Positions 24,691-35,880 of a DNA stretch of 64,000 bases are shown here, one piece after another; position 1 is the first letter of the stretch; each line of letters begins with the position of its first letter. Source of the stretch: Chiridota heheva (taxonomy: Eukaryota; Echinodermata; Holothuroidea; Apodida; Chiridotidae). The stretch spans positions 1 to 64,000 of the forward strand of contig JAIGNY010003048.1 in the NCBI GenBank assembly GCA_020152595.1, read 5' to 3'. Position numbers and translations under genes: made by a program. Below the pieces are notes generated by a model. That model was not told the DNA's origin, searched no databases, and saw nothing but the letters and a program-made list of their open reading frames with translations.

Positions 24691-26258
24691 ACAGATAGGT
24701 GATTTTACACATCAGTCATATGACACGCTTTTCTGTACGCAAACAAAAGATCTTGTGAGAAGCAAGATAATGTTACATGCAGTGAGCTGTTACTTTAAGT
24801 TCCCTGGTTATTAATTAACACTGGTGATTCTGAAATTTATAGCCGGAGTAGGCCGAGTTATTCAATTGCGCTATATGGGTATAGCCCATTCAAGGCTATT
24901 TTAGTTTGAAAGCTTTAGTTGTAAACTTATAGCCTAAACGAGCTATCAATTACGAAAACTATACCTCAATTTAGCTATACTGTAAGACAAATCCCAAGCG
25001 GGATATCAAGCTCGATTAAGATATGTGTCAGACGGTATTTTAACGCTCCAGCCAATGTAGTTTTATTTCAATCGGAGATATTCTGTGGTATTTCTCAAGC
25101 CAATGTTATTATATAAGCTAAATTCATTCGGATTGCGCCGATCAAAATCGGAACGAAAATCAGGATTTGGGGGCTAGCCTCGCGTAAGCTCAAAATCCCT
25201 TAAAGGGATGTTGAGCTAAAAATGTTCAGTTTCCTGGAATAATCGACTAAATCTTTGGAATAAATGAATGGTTTACAACAGATTTAAAAAAAAAAAAAGA
25301 TTCCTGTTAGTCGATGAGGGAGTATTACAATCTCAGCAAACCAGTTTTAGTTTTTGAGTTATGATCAAAGTTTGGTCAGTCTTTAATTCAAGCGAAATTT
25401 GTGACGTAGGCCTATGAGACTGCATGGGCGGATAGCTCAACATCTTTGTCATTCCTTTCCAAAATCCCTTTGTCACTAAAAATGATGGGAAAGTCTGTTC
25501 CTGCTAGAATTTCATTTAGAGCATGGCAAAGAATTAAACAAAATATTTATAAAAACACTTTTTGTCAGAATTTGCTTGCACCACTTCAAAGAATTGTCAT
25601 GGTAGATATTTCAAAAACAGGATTTACAAAGAAAAATACCAAGTTTTGTATGCAATTAAAAAAATAACGCTTAGATACAATTTTTTTGATAATAAGCATA
25701 CAAACAAAAGATATAAATGGGGGTGTGATGTGCGTGTGTATGGGGTGGGGGGTCAAGTTCCCCATCTGCTCTAAAAAATCCCGCCTGTATAGGCTGAATT
25801 CAAGGAAGTTAATTTTACCTCTTAATTTTATTACGTGATTTAGATGTTTTCTGAAGTTCCCCTATATGATATTTGATGCAGTCAGTACTGGGCAATTCTT
25901 CCGAACAGCATTTGTTTATTTCTTCACTGATATTCTTACAGTAAAAGGTTCTCAAGTTAATTGCTTACGTAATCACTTGACCTTTGAATTGCTGTTTTCT
26001 ATAACTATGAATGTATAGCATCTATTCTACCTCTATGCCATGGAGCTATTTGAGGTAGTAGCTCCATGTTGTAACCTGCAGGGAGATGCCTTTATAACCA
26101 GGGAGATGCCATTTTAAAATGATATCTACCTGCTATAATGATAGTTTTTGACCGTTGATCAGCCTGATGAATATAAGGGTAATATCGGGGGGAGGGGGTA
26201 GGAAGGGGGAAATAACATTAGCAAATTAATTGAAAACCATCAGAATCGGTTGCAATAT
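24691..26258. other. Spacer of the large inverted repeat
   Basis: This sequence between the two arms is AT-rich. Phrases such as GCTATTTTAGTTTGAAAGC, AGCCTAAACGAGCTATCA and TAGCTCCATG recur loosely here and at 26825-26960. No gene was recognised. Confidence 0.4.
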
Positions 26259-26259
26259 G

Positions 26260-26795
26260 AAAGGATTAGTTTACAGGTCAATCAAGTCTATCTCATATGA
26301 AAGAGGACTTCAAAAGAAACAAAATGGAGAAGAGATCATTGCAAAATCATATTCCGTTAAGGAGATATTCAAGTTTAAAGTTTGGTATCATTTCAGACAA
26401 GTTGTGATGTCACAGCCTCAGATTCCTAAAAGTCTTTATGTTTTTAAAGAAAGTTTTCACTATTTAAATAATTTATCCTCAAACTTTCTTCAGGTGGTAG
26501 GTATATTATAAATACCCTTCCTAGATTCAGTTTTACTAAGCTTTGACATATCCCATGGTTTATAAGCCACAAAATCTCAAGACAAAATATAAAAGAACAC
26601 ATACAAACTTTGAGGAATTTGAGGCTATGACATCACAACTAGTCTGATTTCAGTCGTTTCTAAACAAATGATACCAAACTTTAAATTTAATATCTCCTTA
26701 ACAGAATAGATTTTGCAATGCTTTCTTCACCATTTTGTTTCTTTTGAAGCCCTCTTTCATATAAAATAAACATGCTTGATCACTCAACCAGTCCT
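26260..26795. mobile_element. TTAA-family MITE 1, near full-length copy
   Basis: The left end AGGATTAGTTTACAGGTCAA and right end TGATCACTCAACCAGTCCT are inverted, and TTAA follows at 26796-26799. The left TTAA is mutated. The arms carry the family motifs GAAAGAGGACTTCAAAAGAA and TGACATCACAACTAGTCTGA. It sits in the spacer of the large inverted repeat. Confidence 0.8.
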
Positions 26796-27374
26796 TTAAG
26801 AGCCATGTTCTCCCAATGTGTAATCCAATTGGGGTATAACTTTTGTAGCGATAGCTCATTTGGGCTATAAATTGGGTTTAAAAAGCCTATGGCTAAATAA
26901 CTTGAATGGTTATTTCAACCATGAAGCTATTAGTTGAGATAGCTCCATGTTTCAACCATATGATGCCATTGAATCTATGGCTGTAAAATCAGATAAGTGT
27001 TAATAACTCACTAATAAAAAAAAAAGAAAAAAAAAAACTTTGAAAATCAGCACTACTTCCTGTCGCCTTAGACGCATGACCTGGCTTGCAGTAATCTTAT
27101 CCACAATAACTTGTTTTTTGCTTGCAAGGCTACAGACTGTATTAGACTATGCATAAATCCAGAGCCGTTTTAAAGAAAAGTAATAATATTTCTTTAATTA
27201 TCACAGTTTTGCTCATTTTGGAACATTTTGCTTAATTTCGGATAATTTTGCTCACTTTCGGAAACATTTTGGCCAATTTTGGGGTAATTTATTTTATTCC
27301 CGGACAAATTCCTTCGATTATAGGAACATTTTCTTCCATTTTCGGGGAAATCACCGTTATATGTGATGGGTATC

Positions 27375-28475
27375 TTAAAGGATTCAGGGGTCAAGTAAAT
27401 CCATCTCGTTTTAGATAATGATTGCCACTTTGGAAGTGTATTTGTGGGATGCTATTAGGCCTAGATGCTTATATTGATTAATTGTGATTCATTGATTGCG
27501 ATAATTAATCATTTGCTCAGAATGGCTAATACACTAGCAATAGTTAAAATCATGTCTTTTTGCAAGGATGTAAAATCCATCTTGATTTTATACAAAACAA
27601 AAGTATTTTGCTGTTGGTATGTCTGTCTATGATTTCTATTTCACTTACAAGCAAATATTGTTAATAAATTTGCATCATATTGATGTTAAGGCTTAGCTAT
27701 TTTAGGTTTGAAAAACAGTTTTCATATATTCAAACGATATTAAAGCTCCGACACGCAGTGGGGCAACTAGAGTCCTGGGGGCCCGTAAGGATTTTGGCCT
27801 CTGCAGCGATGTCGGAACCACGGCGGCAATGGGGAAGATGGGGGTGTCATCACCCCTGGCCCAAGATTAAGGGGAAAGAAGGTGCACTTTTAAAATTGTG
27901 CGGACGGGGACAGGAGGTGCCCTTTTGAAAGTTGGGTGGACCGGTCTGGACCTTCTGGAAGCGCCCTTTTGAAACTTATTTGAAGTTATTCTAGGTCATT
28001 CTTGAAGCTTGAAACACCCTTTTTCACATATTCAAACGATATTAAAGTCCCATACGCAATGGGGCAACTAGAGTCCTTGTATTATTTGCTTTATCCACCC
28101 TTCCGGGCATTCCCAACCTTTTGTTGCGGCACTGCTAATCAAACTTGTATTCTTTTATAGCAACCTAAGCCTATCCAAAGTAACTCCCCTCCAACAAAAA
28201 GAGTCTTATACCCACCCACCCCAAAATATATATTGAGCTACTACATTATTTATGTTCTAGCATCACAACGATATTAAATCCCCTCTTGCATTTCCCCCAA
28301 AATAAACATCAAACATGTATTTCTTACCTAACAACCCCAGCCATGGAAGTAGAAGAGCCCCAGCCAACCCCTGCTCGAATTAACACCTACCAAAAAAAAA
28401 AACAGGCTTGTAACTTAACCACCCCAAAACATATTAAGTTACTACATCGTTGATGTTCTAGTTTTTGGTTCTTCA
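27375..28475. repeat. Right arm of the large decayed inverted repeat
   Basis: Reverse-complement partner of 22690-24690 (see that entry for the paired blocks). The phrase ATTCAAACGATATTAAAG plus a following CGCARTGGGGCAACTAGAGTC block occurs twice here (about 27738 and 28030), so the arm also holds a short direct duplication. Confidence 0.75.
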
Positions 28476-28950
28476 ATCAGCCGTCACACAAACACAAACT
28501 TTAATAAACAACTGAAAAGCCCTGTTTTTCTCCAGTCAGTAGTTTTCATTACGTCATGCAGCACTTTATAAATGAATAACAAAATCCTTGTATTCTTTGT
28601 CGTTGAGAACTTCAGTTGGTAAAATTGGTAAATTGTTTCTTGTCTTGGTTTTATACGATCATCATAATCATCATTATTATTATCTTTTTTTGTAAATGCT
28701 TTATTTTCTTACTTTCTTTCTTCTTTTTTCTTCACTTTTTTATGAAGGAATTTGGGAATTCCAAATTGTATAACAATAAAAACAAAAAACCCTTTCCACA
28801 TTTCAGTTATTTTGTTGGCAAAATATGCGCTAACAAATTAGCAAACATAACATTACCTCCCCAGTGAAGAAACATTATACCAGGTGCATTATTCTGCAAT
28901 GGAGCAGTTGGGAGAGGTTAAGATTATTTTAAGAGAAAAAACAGGGGCTG
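28476..28950. other. AT-rich intergenic sequence upstream of the minisatellite
   Basis: No gene was recognised. There are T-rich tracts near 28665-28740. Confidence 0.4.
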
Positions 28951-28954
28951 GGCG

Positions 28955-29142
28955 TCCCCGCCCTCACGTACAGTGCCCCACCCTCACGTTATAGTGCCCC
29001 ACCCTTACGTTACAATGCCCCGCCCCAACGTTACAATGCCCCGCCCTCACGTTACAGTGCCCCGCCCTCACGTTACAGTGCCCCGCCCTCTCGTTACAAT
29101 GCCCCGCCCTCACGTTACAGTTCCCTGCCCTCACGTTACAGT
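28955..29142. repeat. 21-bp GC-rich minisatellite
   Basis: About nine tandem copies of GCCCCGCCCTCACGTTACAGT with small changes. The unit is a multiple of three, so both strands appear open for about 70 residues; these are not genes. It lies 0.8-1.0 kb upstream of the ZCCHC24-like start codon. Each unit contains an ACGT core. Confidence 0.95.
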
Positions 29143-29736
29143 GATAATGAGAAGGAACCAAGGAATACAAAATAAAAAATAGATTAAAAAAATTATATTC
29201 TTAAACAAAAACAAGCTGACTCTGAGGCATATGGGGTTGGTGATCACTCCGATCTCACCACTATTGATTTATTACCAAATATTTCTGTCGACTTTTTAAA
29301 GATTTGTGGAAGGCAGTTTCTTTGATAAGTATACAGAGTATAATATACAGAGTTTAGTTTTAATCACGTTAATCCAAAGATAAACAAATAATCCCTTTTT
29401 TAAGTTCTCAACACTTTTTTTGGAATAATTATTGATCGTATTTCTTTGCCTAGAAATAAACTGAGGTTTTTCAGTTCATGTTTTGATTTCCTTTGTTGCC
29501 ACGCCTCATCTGTTTGTGATTGGTTCATTCTTTTGTTGATTGACACTTAATCCGGTGTAGCATTACATGACCATAAACACTTTGACCCAGGTCGCATTCA
29601 GTATCGTCACATATCAATAACCTGAGACAATGTGAAGTGGCTATTACAAGAGGACTTCAGACCTTCAAAAGAATGGCAAATTTGGGGAAGTTTTCTCAGA
29701 AATCTGAACTTCTCACATAATTAGACAGAAAGAGAA
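29143..29736. other. Presumed 5' flank of the ZCCHC24-like gene
   Basis: Upstream sequence with no transposon recognised. I see no TATA box at a convincing position and cannot place a transcription start. An inverted CCAAT-like ATTGG is at about 29519. Confidence 0.25.
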
Positions 29737-29936
29737 AAGTTGATTGCATCAGTCCTTCAGAAAGAAAGTTGTCAGGATTCATTTGGAAGACTTGAGTTCG
29801 ATGTGATTTGTAAAGGAATATTTAACGGAAATGCACACGAATGTGCCTTCAACCCACAGAATCCATCCACAGTGAATGTTGACTTGACGCAGGTTCTTGC
29901 CGTTCTTTTCCTTCGCCAAATGAAGGTGTTCCTAAA

Positions 29937-30272
29937 ATGGCAGATATTCAAACGCCTATCGGCCCCTTAGACTACAATTTGAATAATAACTGGACAACTT
30001 TATCAAGACAGGCCACCAACAGAATTTTGAACAGTTCTTTAATCTATTTTCAGCCGATTGAAGATCAGATCCACGGGAACAGCAATGCCAACTTCACCAG
30101 GGGAAGCCCTAACGTTAGACATATAACCGGTGGTCGCCTTACGGAACGAGAGCTCGCGGCAGCCTTGTTAAATTCGCCATTAAACGGGTTAAATTCGGCG
30201 AATGAGCATTCGAATGGAATATCAGGCCTTGGTTTAAGTGGATGCTGGTCGGATAGATACATTATCAGCGAT
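29937..30272 (+). CDS. ZCCHC24: ZCCHC24-like gene, candidate first coding exon
   Basis: The ATG at 29937 has a good animal context (A at -3, G at +4) and is the first in its frame after a stop at 29880-29882. The exon encodes 112 residues (MADIQTPIGPLDYNLNNNW...) rich in Asn, Leu and Ser, with no recognised domain. It ends ATTATCAGCGAT before a donor GTAAGC at 30273, phase 0. It joins without a stop to phase-0 exons at 32375 and 55713. The N-terminus of this family is poorly conserved as I recall it, so linkage rests on frame, phase and strand, not similarity. A 76-residue upstream frame (29740-29970) overlaps the start out of frame. Without transcript data this could instead be the first exon of another gene. 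Confidence 0.55.
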
Positions 30273-31126
30273 GTAAGCACATTTAAAAAATAGTTTATCA
30301 GTCCCCGAAATCAGAAAGAAAAAAAAATATCGAAAAGTAAAAACACAAATTCAAGAAAATACCTTTGGCTTAATTAAAACAAAGACCCTTACAAATGTCA
30401 TTTGCACTTCTTTTTTTAAATCTTTATTTAAACTGAAAGAACTTTGGAGGAAAGCTGATAGTTATTTTATCCCATGGAAATCTACAGGAAAATATTTTTG
30501 TTATTTTACACTTTTATTTAGGCCTAAAATCACTGACTAATTCAATAAATAAGAATTATCAAATTTCTGTGTGATTTTCCTCTTCATATTTATAACCCCT
30601 GAACATATATTTCAAACTATATTTCATCTCTCCTGAGTTTTTCAAAAAAAAAAGGAAAGCAAAATTTTAATACCATGAGGCTGATTATAATTTTAAATCT
30701 TTATCAACCACAAATAAGAATAGATCGATATCATTTATCATCCATTATTTGCCTTTACCATTGTGGTTGCTATTTTCATACTCTGTATCTATCTATTTAG
30801 TAATTTACCATCACATATTTTACCATCATAACAAAGGGTGGAATAAAATTTTTAACATTTGGTTTTAACTTAAATAATTAAATGGTTAATTTAAGAAAAT
30901 AGCTACTATTAAAGATTGTGGCTTAAACTTGAAGACTTCATACTGTAGGTATTTCTCCCAACTCAAAATTCCATGATCAAAATATTGGCATAATACATTT
31001 TGGGTTCAAACGAGGTACTATGTACAAATATAAAAGAATTAAATAAAAAATTCTAGAACTTATTATTGTATATAGTTGATCATCATATAATTTTATTTTT
31101 AGAATCTGTGTTGTTGTTCATAAGAA
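30273..31126 (+). other. Intron 1 of the ZCCHC24-like gene, first part
   Basis: AT-rich intron sequence between the donor at 30273 and the first TA-type MITE. Nothing else was recognised. Confidence 0.45.
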
Positions 31127-31127
31127 T

Positions 31128-31489
31128 TATGCACTTGTCAATTGTGTGACTCACCCCTACACCCCCGACCAGACAAGGTGAGTCATTGCACCAAAGTAGG
31201 TGGTCAAAACATGTATATTGATGCACCCCTCTGTCACTTGGGTTACTGACATTTCTTGTGCAAATGACCTGTACAAAATCACTCACCTCTGTACAAAGTC
31301 AATGGTTCTGAAGTAAATTGACTCTCCCTTGAATCACTCTGGTGACTGACAATTTGGTACAATGACGCACATGAGTGACTGACAATTTGGTACAATGACG
31401 CACATGTGAGTCACGTTTTATATGTCAATGACTCATCTCTGACTGACATTGCCAGGAATAGTAGGAGTGAGTCATACAACTGACAAGTG
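31128..31489. mobile_element. TA-family MITE, full copy
   Basis: It begins TATGCACTTGTCAATTGTG and ends CAACTGACAAGTGCATTA. The ends are inverted and bounded by TA, as left by Tc1/mariner-type transposition. The interior has a 33-bp direct duplication (GTGACTGACAATTTGGTACA repeated at about 31342 and 31375) that the copy at 48487 lacks. Non-coding. Confidence 0.75.
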
Positions 31490-31496
31490 CATTATA

Positions 31497-31688
31497 AGTT
31501 GTCTGTATAGTCACCCATTGACTTTGTACAGAGGTGATTTATTGGGGTGAGTCATGTCACAAAAAATGTTGGTCACCTAAATGACTGAGGGGTGCGTCAA
31601 TGTATATGTTTTGTCCACCCACTTTGATGCAATGACCTGCCTTGTCCGGGGGTGTGGGGGTGAGTCACGCAATTGATGAGTGCATAAA
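31497..31688. mobile_element. TA-family MITE, inverted half copy
   Basis: It carries the reverse complement of the first ~190 bp of the family, ending GGTGAGTCACGCAATTGATGAG then TGCATAA. It abuts the preceding full copy in opposite orientation, making a large hairpin-capable pair within the intron. Confidence 0.7.
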
Positions 31689-32021
31689 TTAAATTAAGAG
31701 GAAAAGATAAAGAAATCCTGGACGACTAAATGGTGATTGTTTGTACTAGCATTTTCTACAATATGTCAAATTTGTTGCTAATTTCATCTGAAAAATTTTG
31801 AATACAAATTGAATGTAAGAATATTACCCATGAAATTATGAATGTTTCCTTAACTGTTTAAATCCCTCTAAAAAAAACAAAAGAAACTTTTGATTTCAAA
31901 TATTTTTTGTGACTGATAATGATTGTGTAGAGTGCCACCACCACCCCTATTTACTGGTCTAGAAATACCACTGGTTAATATGGGGGCAATATTAACTTTT
32001 TTCTTGATTTATTTATACAGA

Positions 32022-32312
32022 TATTTATCAATAAAATCATTAAGATATTTATCAATAAAATCATCAGGATATTTATCAATAAAATCATTAAGATATTTAT
32101 CAATAAAATCATTAAGATATTTATCAATAAAATCATTAAGATATTTATCAATAAAATCATTAAGATATTTATCAATAAAATCATTAAAATATTTATCAAT
32201 AAAATTATTAAGATATTTATCAATAAAATCCTTAAGATATATATCAATAAAATCATTAAGATATTTATCAATGAAATCATTAAGATATTTATCAATAAAA
32301 TCATTAGGATAT
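32022..32312. repeat. 24-bp AT-rich minisatellite just upstream of exon 2
   Basis: About twelve copies of AAGATATTTATCAATAAAAT plus CATT. The unit is a multiple of three and reads as eight-residue repeats (RYLSIKSL) on one strand and an Ile/Leu-rich repeat on the other; neither is a gene. The array ends about 60 bases before the acceptor of exon 2 (32375), overlapping where the branch point and polypyrimidine tract would begin. Confidence 0.95.
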
Positions 32313-32374
32313 TTTATTTTATATTTTTGTGGAACATTATTTTACTTTGTTGGTAATCTCATTTTTTTCTTCAG

Positions 32375-32446
32375 TCTGATGGACCCAGACCTCTGCCAAT
32401 ACGAGACCGAACTTCACTTGTGCCGACGAAACGTGGAAATGAACAG
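32375..32446 (+). CDS. ZCCHC24: ZCCHC24-like gene, candidate second exon (72 bp)
   Basis: A strong acceptor (TTTTTTTCTTCAG ending at 32374) and a donor GTATTA at 32447 bound 24 codons in phase 0: SDGPRPLPIRDRTSLVPTKR then GNEQ. The peptide is basic and proline-rich. It reads on from the exon ending at 30272 and into the exon starting at 55713 with no stop and no phase conflict. A different frame through the same bases stays open through the upstream minisatellite, but that frame fits neither neighbour. The exon is too short for domain evidence, so it is a prediction from splice sites and phase. Confidence 0.5.
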
Positions 32447-32549
32447 GTATTACATTTTCCCATCAAAAGCTTCTGATCAATTTTGTTTACTGAAATTATG
32501 AATAACTGTTGTAATATCTGAGAAAGGATCAGCCCACTGACCAACCATG

Positions 32550-32790
32550 TTTATTTATGTTAGGTGACACTCAAAGAAACAAGATGGTTAAGAAAGTATT
32601 CAATAATATTTTTCCATTTAAGAGATATTAAAAATAAATGATCTAACAGATTGTGTAAAAATGACTTAAAGTCATACTGGTAGTAACATCACAGTCTCAC
32701 ATTGCATAAGACTTGAAGGATTGAAGAAAGCATTACAAGATCTTGTTCTGTTAAGGAGATATTTAAGTGATAAAGTTCTGACCATTTGGG
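32550..32790. mobile_element. TTAA-family MITE 1, highly diverged fragment
   Basis: The phrases AAAGAAACAAGATGGTTAAG and GTTAAGGAGATATTTAAGTG match the family, in a rearranged order. Located in intron 2. Confidence 0.45.
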
Positions 32791-32807
32791 TTAACCTTTA
32801 TAGCTTT

Positions 32808-33494
32808 ATGCACTTATCAGTTGTAGGACTCACCCCTTAGATTATCTTACATTATTTGACCTTTTATTCTTTTAACAATTTTATAAATATTTACATCTTA
32901 TAGCTCTCATTTTTGTATGTCTACTTTTTACTATCTTAGTGCCTATACAACCTTACTTGCGAAGTTTGATTTTACTCTTAACATTCTAGATTATTCATCT
33001 TATTATGTTTATTGTTTATCCTATTGCTTTTGTCTTTTAATTCAATATTCCAGCTTTACTGATTCTTGGTCTATTTTTAACTTTTTATTTACTATAGTCT
33101 TAACTTATTTTATCATTTGATTCATTTGTTTGTAAAGTGCATTTGAATGTATCATTTTACAGTATTTACACTATGTAAATGATTTTATTAATAATAATAT
33201 TAATAATACTACCCCCAGCAAATGTGTCAGTCAAAAGTGAGTCATTGACATAAAAACTGTGTGCAACATTGTACCAAACTGTCAGTCACCAGAGTGACTC
33301 TGGGGTGAGTGAATTTACTTCAGACCCATTGACTTTGTACAGAGGTGATTTATTTGGGGTAAGTCATTTCATAAAAAACGTCAATTGCCCAAGTGACTAA
33401 GGGGTGTGTCTATGTACATATTTTGTCCACCCACTTTAATGCAATGACTCGCCTTGTCCGGGTGTAGGGGTGAGCAACACAATTGACAAGTGCC
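32808..33494. mobile_element. TA-family MITE with replaced interior
   Basis: The left end ATGCACTTATCAGTTGTAGG with ACTCACCCC and the right end GAGCAACACAATTGACAAGTGC are inverted family ends. Positions 33220-33494 match the family in inverted orientation. The interior 32850-33210 is unrelated AT-rich sequence. It may be a composite or an insertion into the element. Confidence 0.55.
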
Positions 33495-33756
33495 TCTTTC
33501 ATTCATATAAGATGAATTTGCTTAATCACTGGACTAAATCATTTAATTATATTTCTATGAAGTATTATTTGAGATTAAAATATTATTTCAGATTTAGTAG
33601 TATTAAATATGCAGTTTCAGGAACCTTTGATATTTGAAATTAGGGAAAGAAATAAGAAAATGACATTGACAAATTTTAGGTGTTTTTTCTTTTTGCAATA
33701 CATCATTACTTTGCAAGTTTGCACATGCTGATAAATTGTCCCTCTATTTGCGTAGT

Positions 33757-34245
33757 GGCAAATGTCATTTGTCTAGTGACAAATGTCATTTGTCTAGTGA
33801 CAAATGTCATTTGTCTAGTGGCAAATGTCATTTGTCTAGTGGCAAATGTCATTTGTCTAGTGGCAAATGTCATTTGTCTAGTGGCAAATGTCATTTGTCT
33901 AGTGGCAAATGTCATTTGTCTAGTGACAAATGTTATTTGTCTAGTGGCATATGTCATTTGTCTAGTGGCATATGTCATTTGTCTAGTGGCAAATGTCATT
34001 TGTCTAGTGGCAAATGTCATTTGTGTAGTGGCATATGTCATTTGTCTAGTGGCAAATGTCATTTGTCTAGTGGCAAATGTCATTTGTCTAGTGGCAAATG
34101 TCATTTGTCTAGTGGCAAATGTCATTTGTCTAGTGGCATATGTCATTTGTCTAGTGACAAATGTTATTTGTCTAGTGACAAATGTTATTTGTCTAGTGAC
34201 ATGTCATTTGTCTAGTGACAAATGTCATTTGTCTAGTGACAAGTG
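33757..34245. repeat. 21-bp minisatellite, about 23 units
   Basis: Tandem AGTGGCAAATGTCATTTGTCT with a few variants (GACAAATG, GCATATG). The unit is a multiple of three, so three long frames are open (ANVICLV, GKCHLSS and FATRQMT repeats); none has a start, splice or domain context of a gene. Each unit holds CAAATGTCATTTG, palindromic except for its centre. It lies in intron 2, about 1.3 kb after exon 2. Confidence 0.97.
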
Positions 34246-34301
34246 TCAAAATTAAAAGGAATAAATCCGCATACATTCAGAAAATGATGAAGCTTAATGA
34301 A

Positions 34302-34400
34302 ATAAAAGTTGATAAACTTATTACATAGCTTTATATATCATTGGAAAGGGAAAAGTTGGTAAACTTATTACATAGCTTTATATATCATTGGAAAGGGAAA
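34302..34400. repeat. 47-bp direct tandem duplication
   Basis: The segment AAAGTTGATAAACTTATTAC through CATTGGAAAGGGA is repeated immediately with one change (GGTAAAC for GATAAAC), indicating a recent duplication. Confidence 0.9.
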
Positions 34401-34617
34401 ATGCTAATCTTTTGACAATTGTACTTACAATAAAGATATTTTTAGCGAAATCTTGCTTGATGAAACTTTGATGAAGACATTCATCAGTATGCAGAAATAA
34501 TGATTCAGTATTTGGCACCAATTTTTGTTTCACCTAAATAAGACATTCGTCAGTATGCGGAAAGAGGGACAAATTGTGTAGAAACTTTGATATGTCATAA
34601 CTTGAAAAGTATATTAA

Positions 34618-35167
34618 CGGATTAGTTCAGTGGTCGAGCAAGTCCATCTTATATTAAAGAAGACTTCAATAGAGACAAAATGGTGAAGAAAGCGTTCAAA
34701 AATCTTATTCCGTTAAGCAGATATTTAAGTTTAAAGTTTGGTATCATTTGTGTAGAAATGACTGAAATCAGACTAGTTGTGATGGCATAGTCTCAGATTG
34801 CTCAAAGTCTTTATGTATTCTTTCATATTTTGTTGCTTAAACACCATGGGATATGTCATAAAGTAGTAAAAGTGAATTTAGGAAAGGTATTTATAATATA
34901 CCACCTGAAAAATGTTTGAGGAAAAATAATTGAAATAGTGAAGAAAAAAAAATACACTTTCTTTAAATACATAAAGATTTTTAGGAATCTGAGGCTGTGA
35001 CATCACAACTAGTCTGATTTTAGTCATTTCTACACCAATTATATCAAACTTGAAACTTAAATATCTCCTTAACGAAATAAGATTTTGCAATGCTTTCTTC
35101 ACTATTTTGTTTCTTTTGAAGTCCACTTTCATATAAGATGGACATGCTGGACCTCTGAACTAATCCT
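34618..35167. mobile_element. TTAA-family MITE 1, full-length copy in intron 2
   Basis: TTAA lies at 34614-34617 and 35168-35171. The left end GGATTAGTTCAGTGGTCGAG is the inverse of the right end CTGGACCTCTGAACTAATCC. Both arms carry the family motifs. Very like the copy at 20905-21479. Confidence 0.85.
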
Positions 35168-35171
35168 TTAA

Positions 35172-35720
35172 AGTGGTATTGTGAATATTGAGATACCCAA
35201 GGCTTCTGCTCATACATAATTCTATGCGCTTTCATCTACTGTACTTATCCATCAATCAGTGTTGGAAAAATTATATTGTTCTGGTGGTTGTAACCACCAG
35301 AAAACGGGAGTTGGCAGGAAGAAATATTTTGTTCTTGAAAAAAAATATGGAAAGAAAATAAACCCTAATGAATTCAATATTGGCAAACTTCCAAAAATAG
35401 AAATGATAGTTGAAGCCGCTGGAAATGTTATCATTATTCCAACTTCCTTGTCCAAATTATACCTTTAAGTAAGACCCGAATTGAAGTAGGTGTGAATGCC
35501 AAACTGACAGGAGTTGAACTAAAAACAACACATAATTTTTTTTCTTAAAAATGTTTTTATGATTAAGATAATAGAAACTTGACATGTTTCAATGTTCATA
35601 CAGTAAGATGTTGTTTTATAATGAAGCCTGTTGATAGACATTCTAAAGGTAAAAACCATTATGTTTCATTCTGGAATTTTAATTTTGTATGGTGGGCATG
35701 CAGGAATGTCTTGTAGTTAA
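35172..35720. other. Intron sequence with an unassigned 70-residue open frame
   Basis: 35259-35465 is open on the plus strand (start MLEKLYCSGGCNHQKTGVGR). It contains a CxxxC pair but no domain I recognise and no obvious splice context. It could be a fragment of a transposon protein. The rest is AT-rich intron. Confidence 0.3.
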
Positions 35721-35724
35721 TCAA

Positions 35725-35880
35725 AGATGAATGTTTTTGGCATTGTGTTTATATGCATATTTAATGCACGGTTCAAACGATTTTGACCCAACCCTTCTCG
35801 GGACATTCGCGAGTGCAAAATCTTTTAAACCGTGCTTTAAATACGCATATAAACACAATTCCCAAAACATTAATCTTTTT
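35725..35880. repeat. Hairpin-forming inverted repeat with ~65-bp arms
   Basis: The left arm (ATGAATGTTTTTGGCATTGT through GCACGGTTCAAACGATTTTG) pairs with the right arm (GTGCAAAATCTTTTAAACCG through CCCAAAACATTAATC) with a few mismatches. The loop is about 20 bp. It is probably a foldback-type MITE. Confidence 0.75.

Noticed and set aside
28955..29182. PRPHVTM and CNVRAGH repeat frames
   Set aside because: Translation of the 21-bp minisatellite on each strand.
31923..32501. 192-residue frame with RYLSIKSL repeats running into exon 2
   Set aside because: It is a 24-bp minisatellite translation, and its frame through 32375-32446 is not the one that joins the neighbouring exons.
33757..34245. 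Possible CRISPR-like array
   Set aside because: Units are contiguous with no unique spacers, and the genome is eukaryotic.
33680..34255. Long frames (ANVICLV, GKCHLSS and FATRQMT repeats) that look like repeat proteins
   Set aside because: Three frames on two strands are open only because the 21-bp unit is divisible by three; there is no signal peptide, splice or start context.
35259..35468. 69-residue frame with a CxxxC motif as a possible exon
   Set aside because: No convincing splice sites, no recognised domain, and an overlapping minus-strand frame is equally open.
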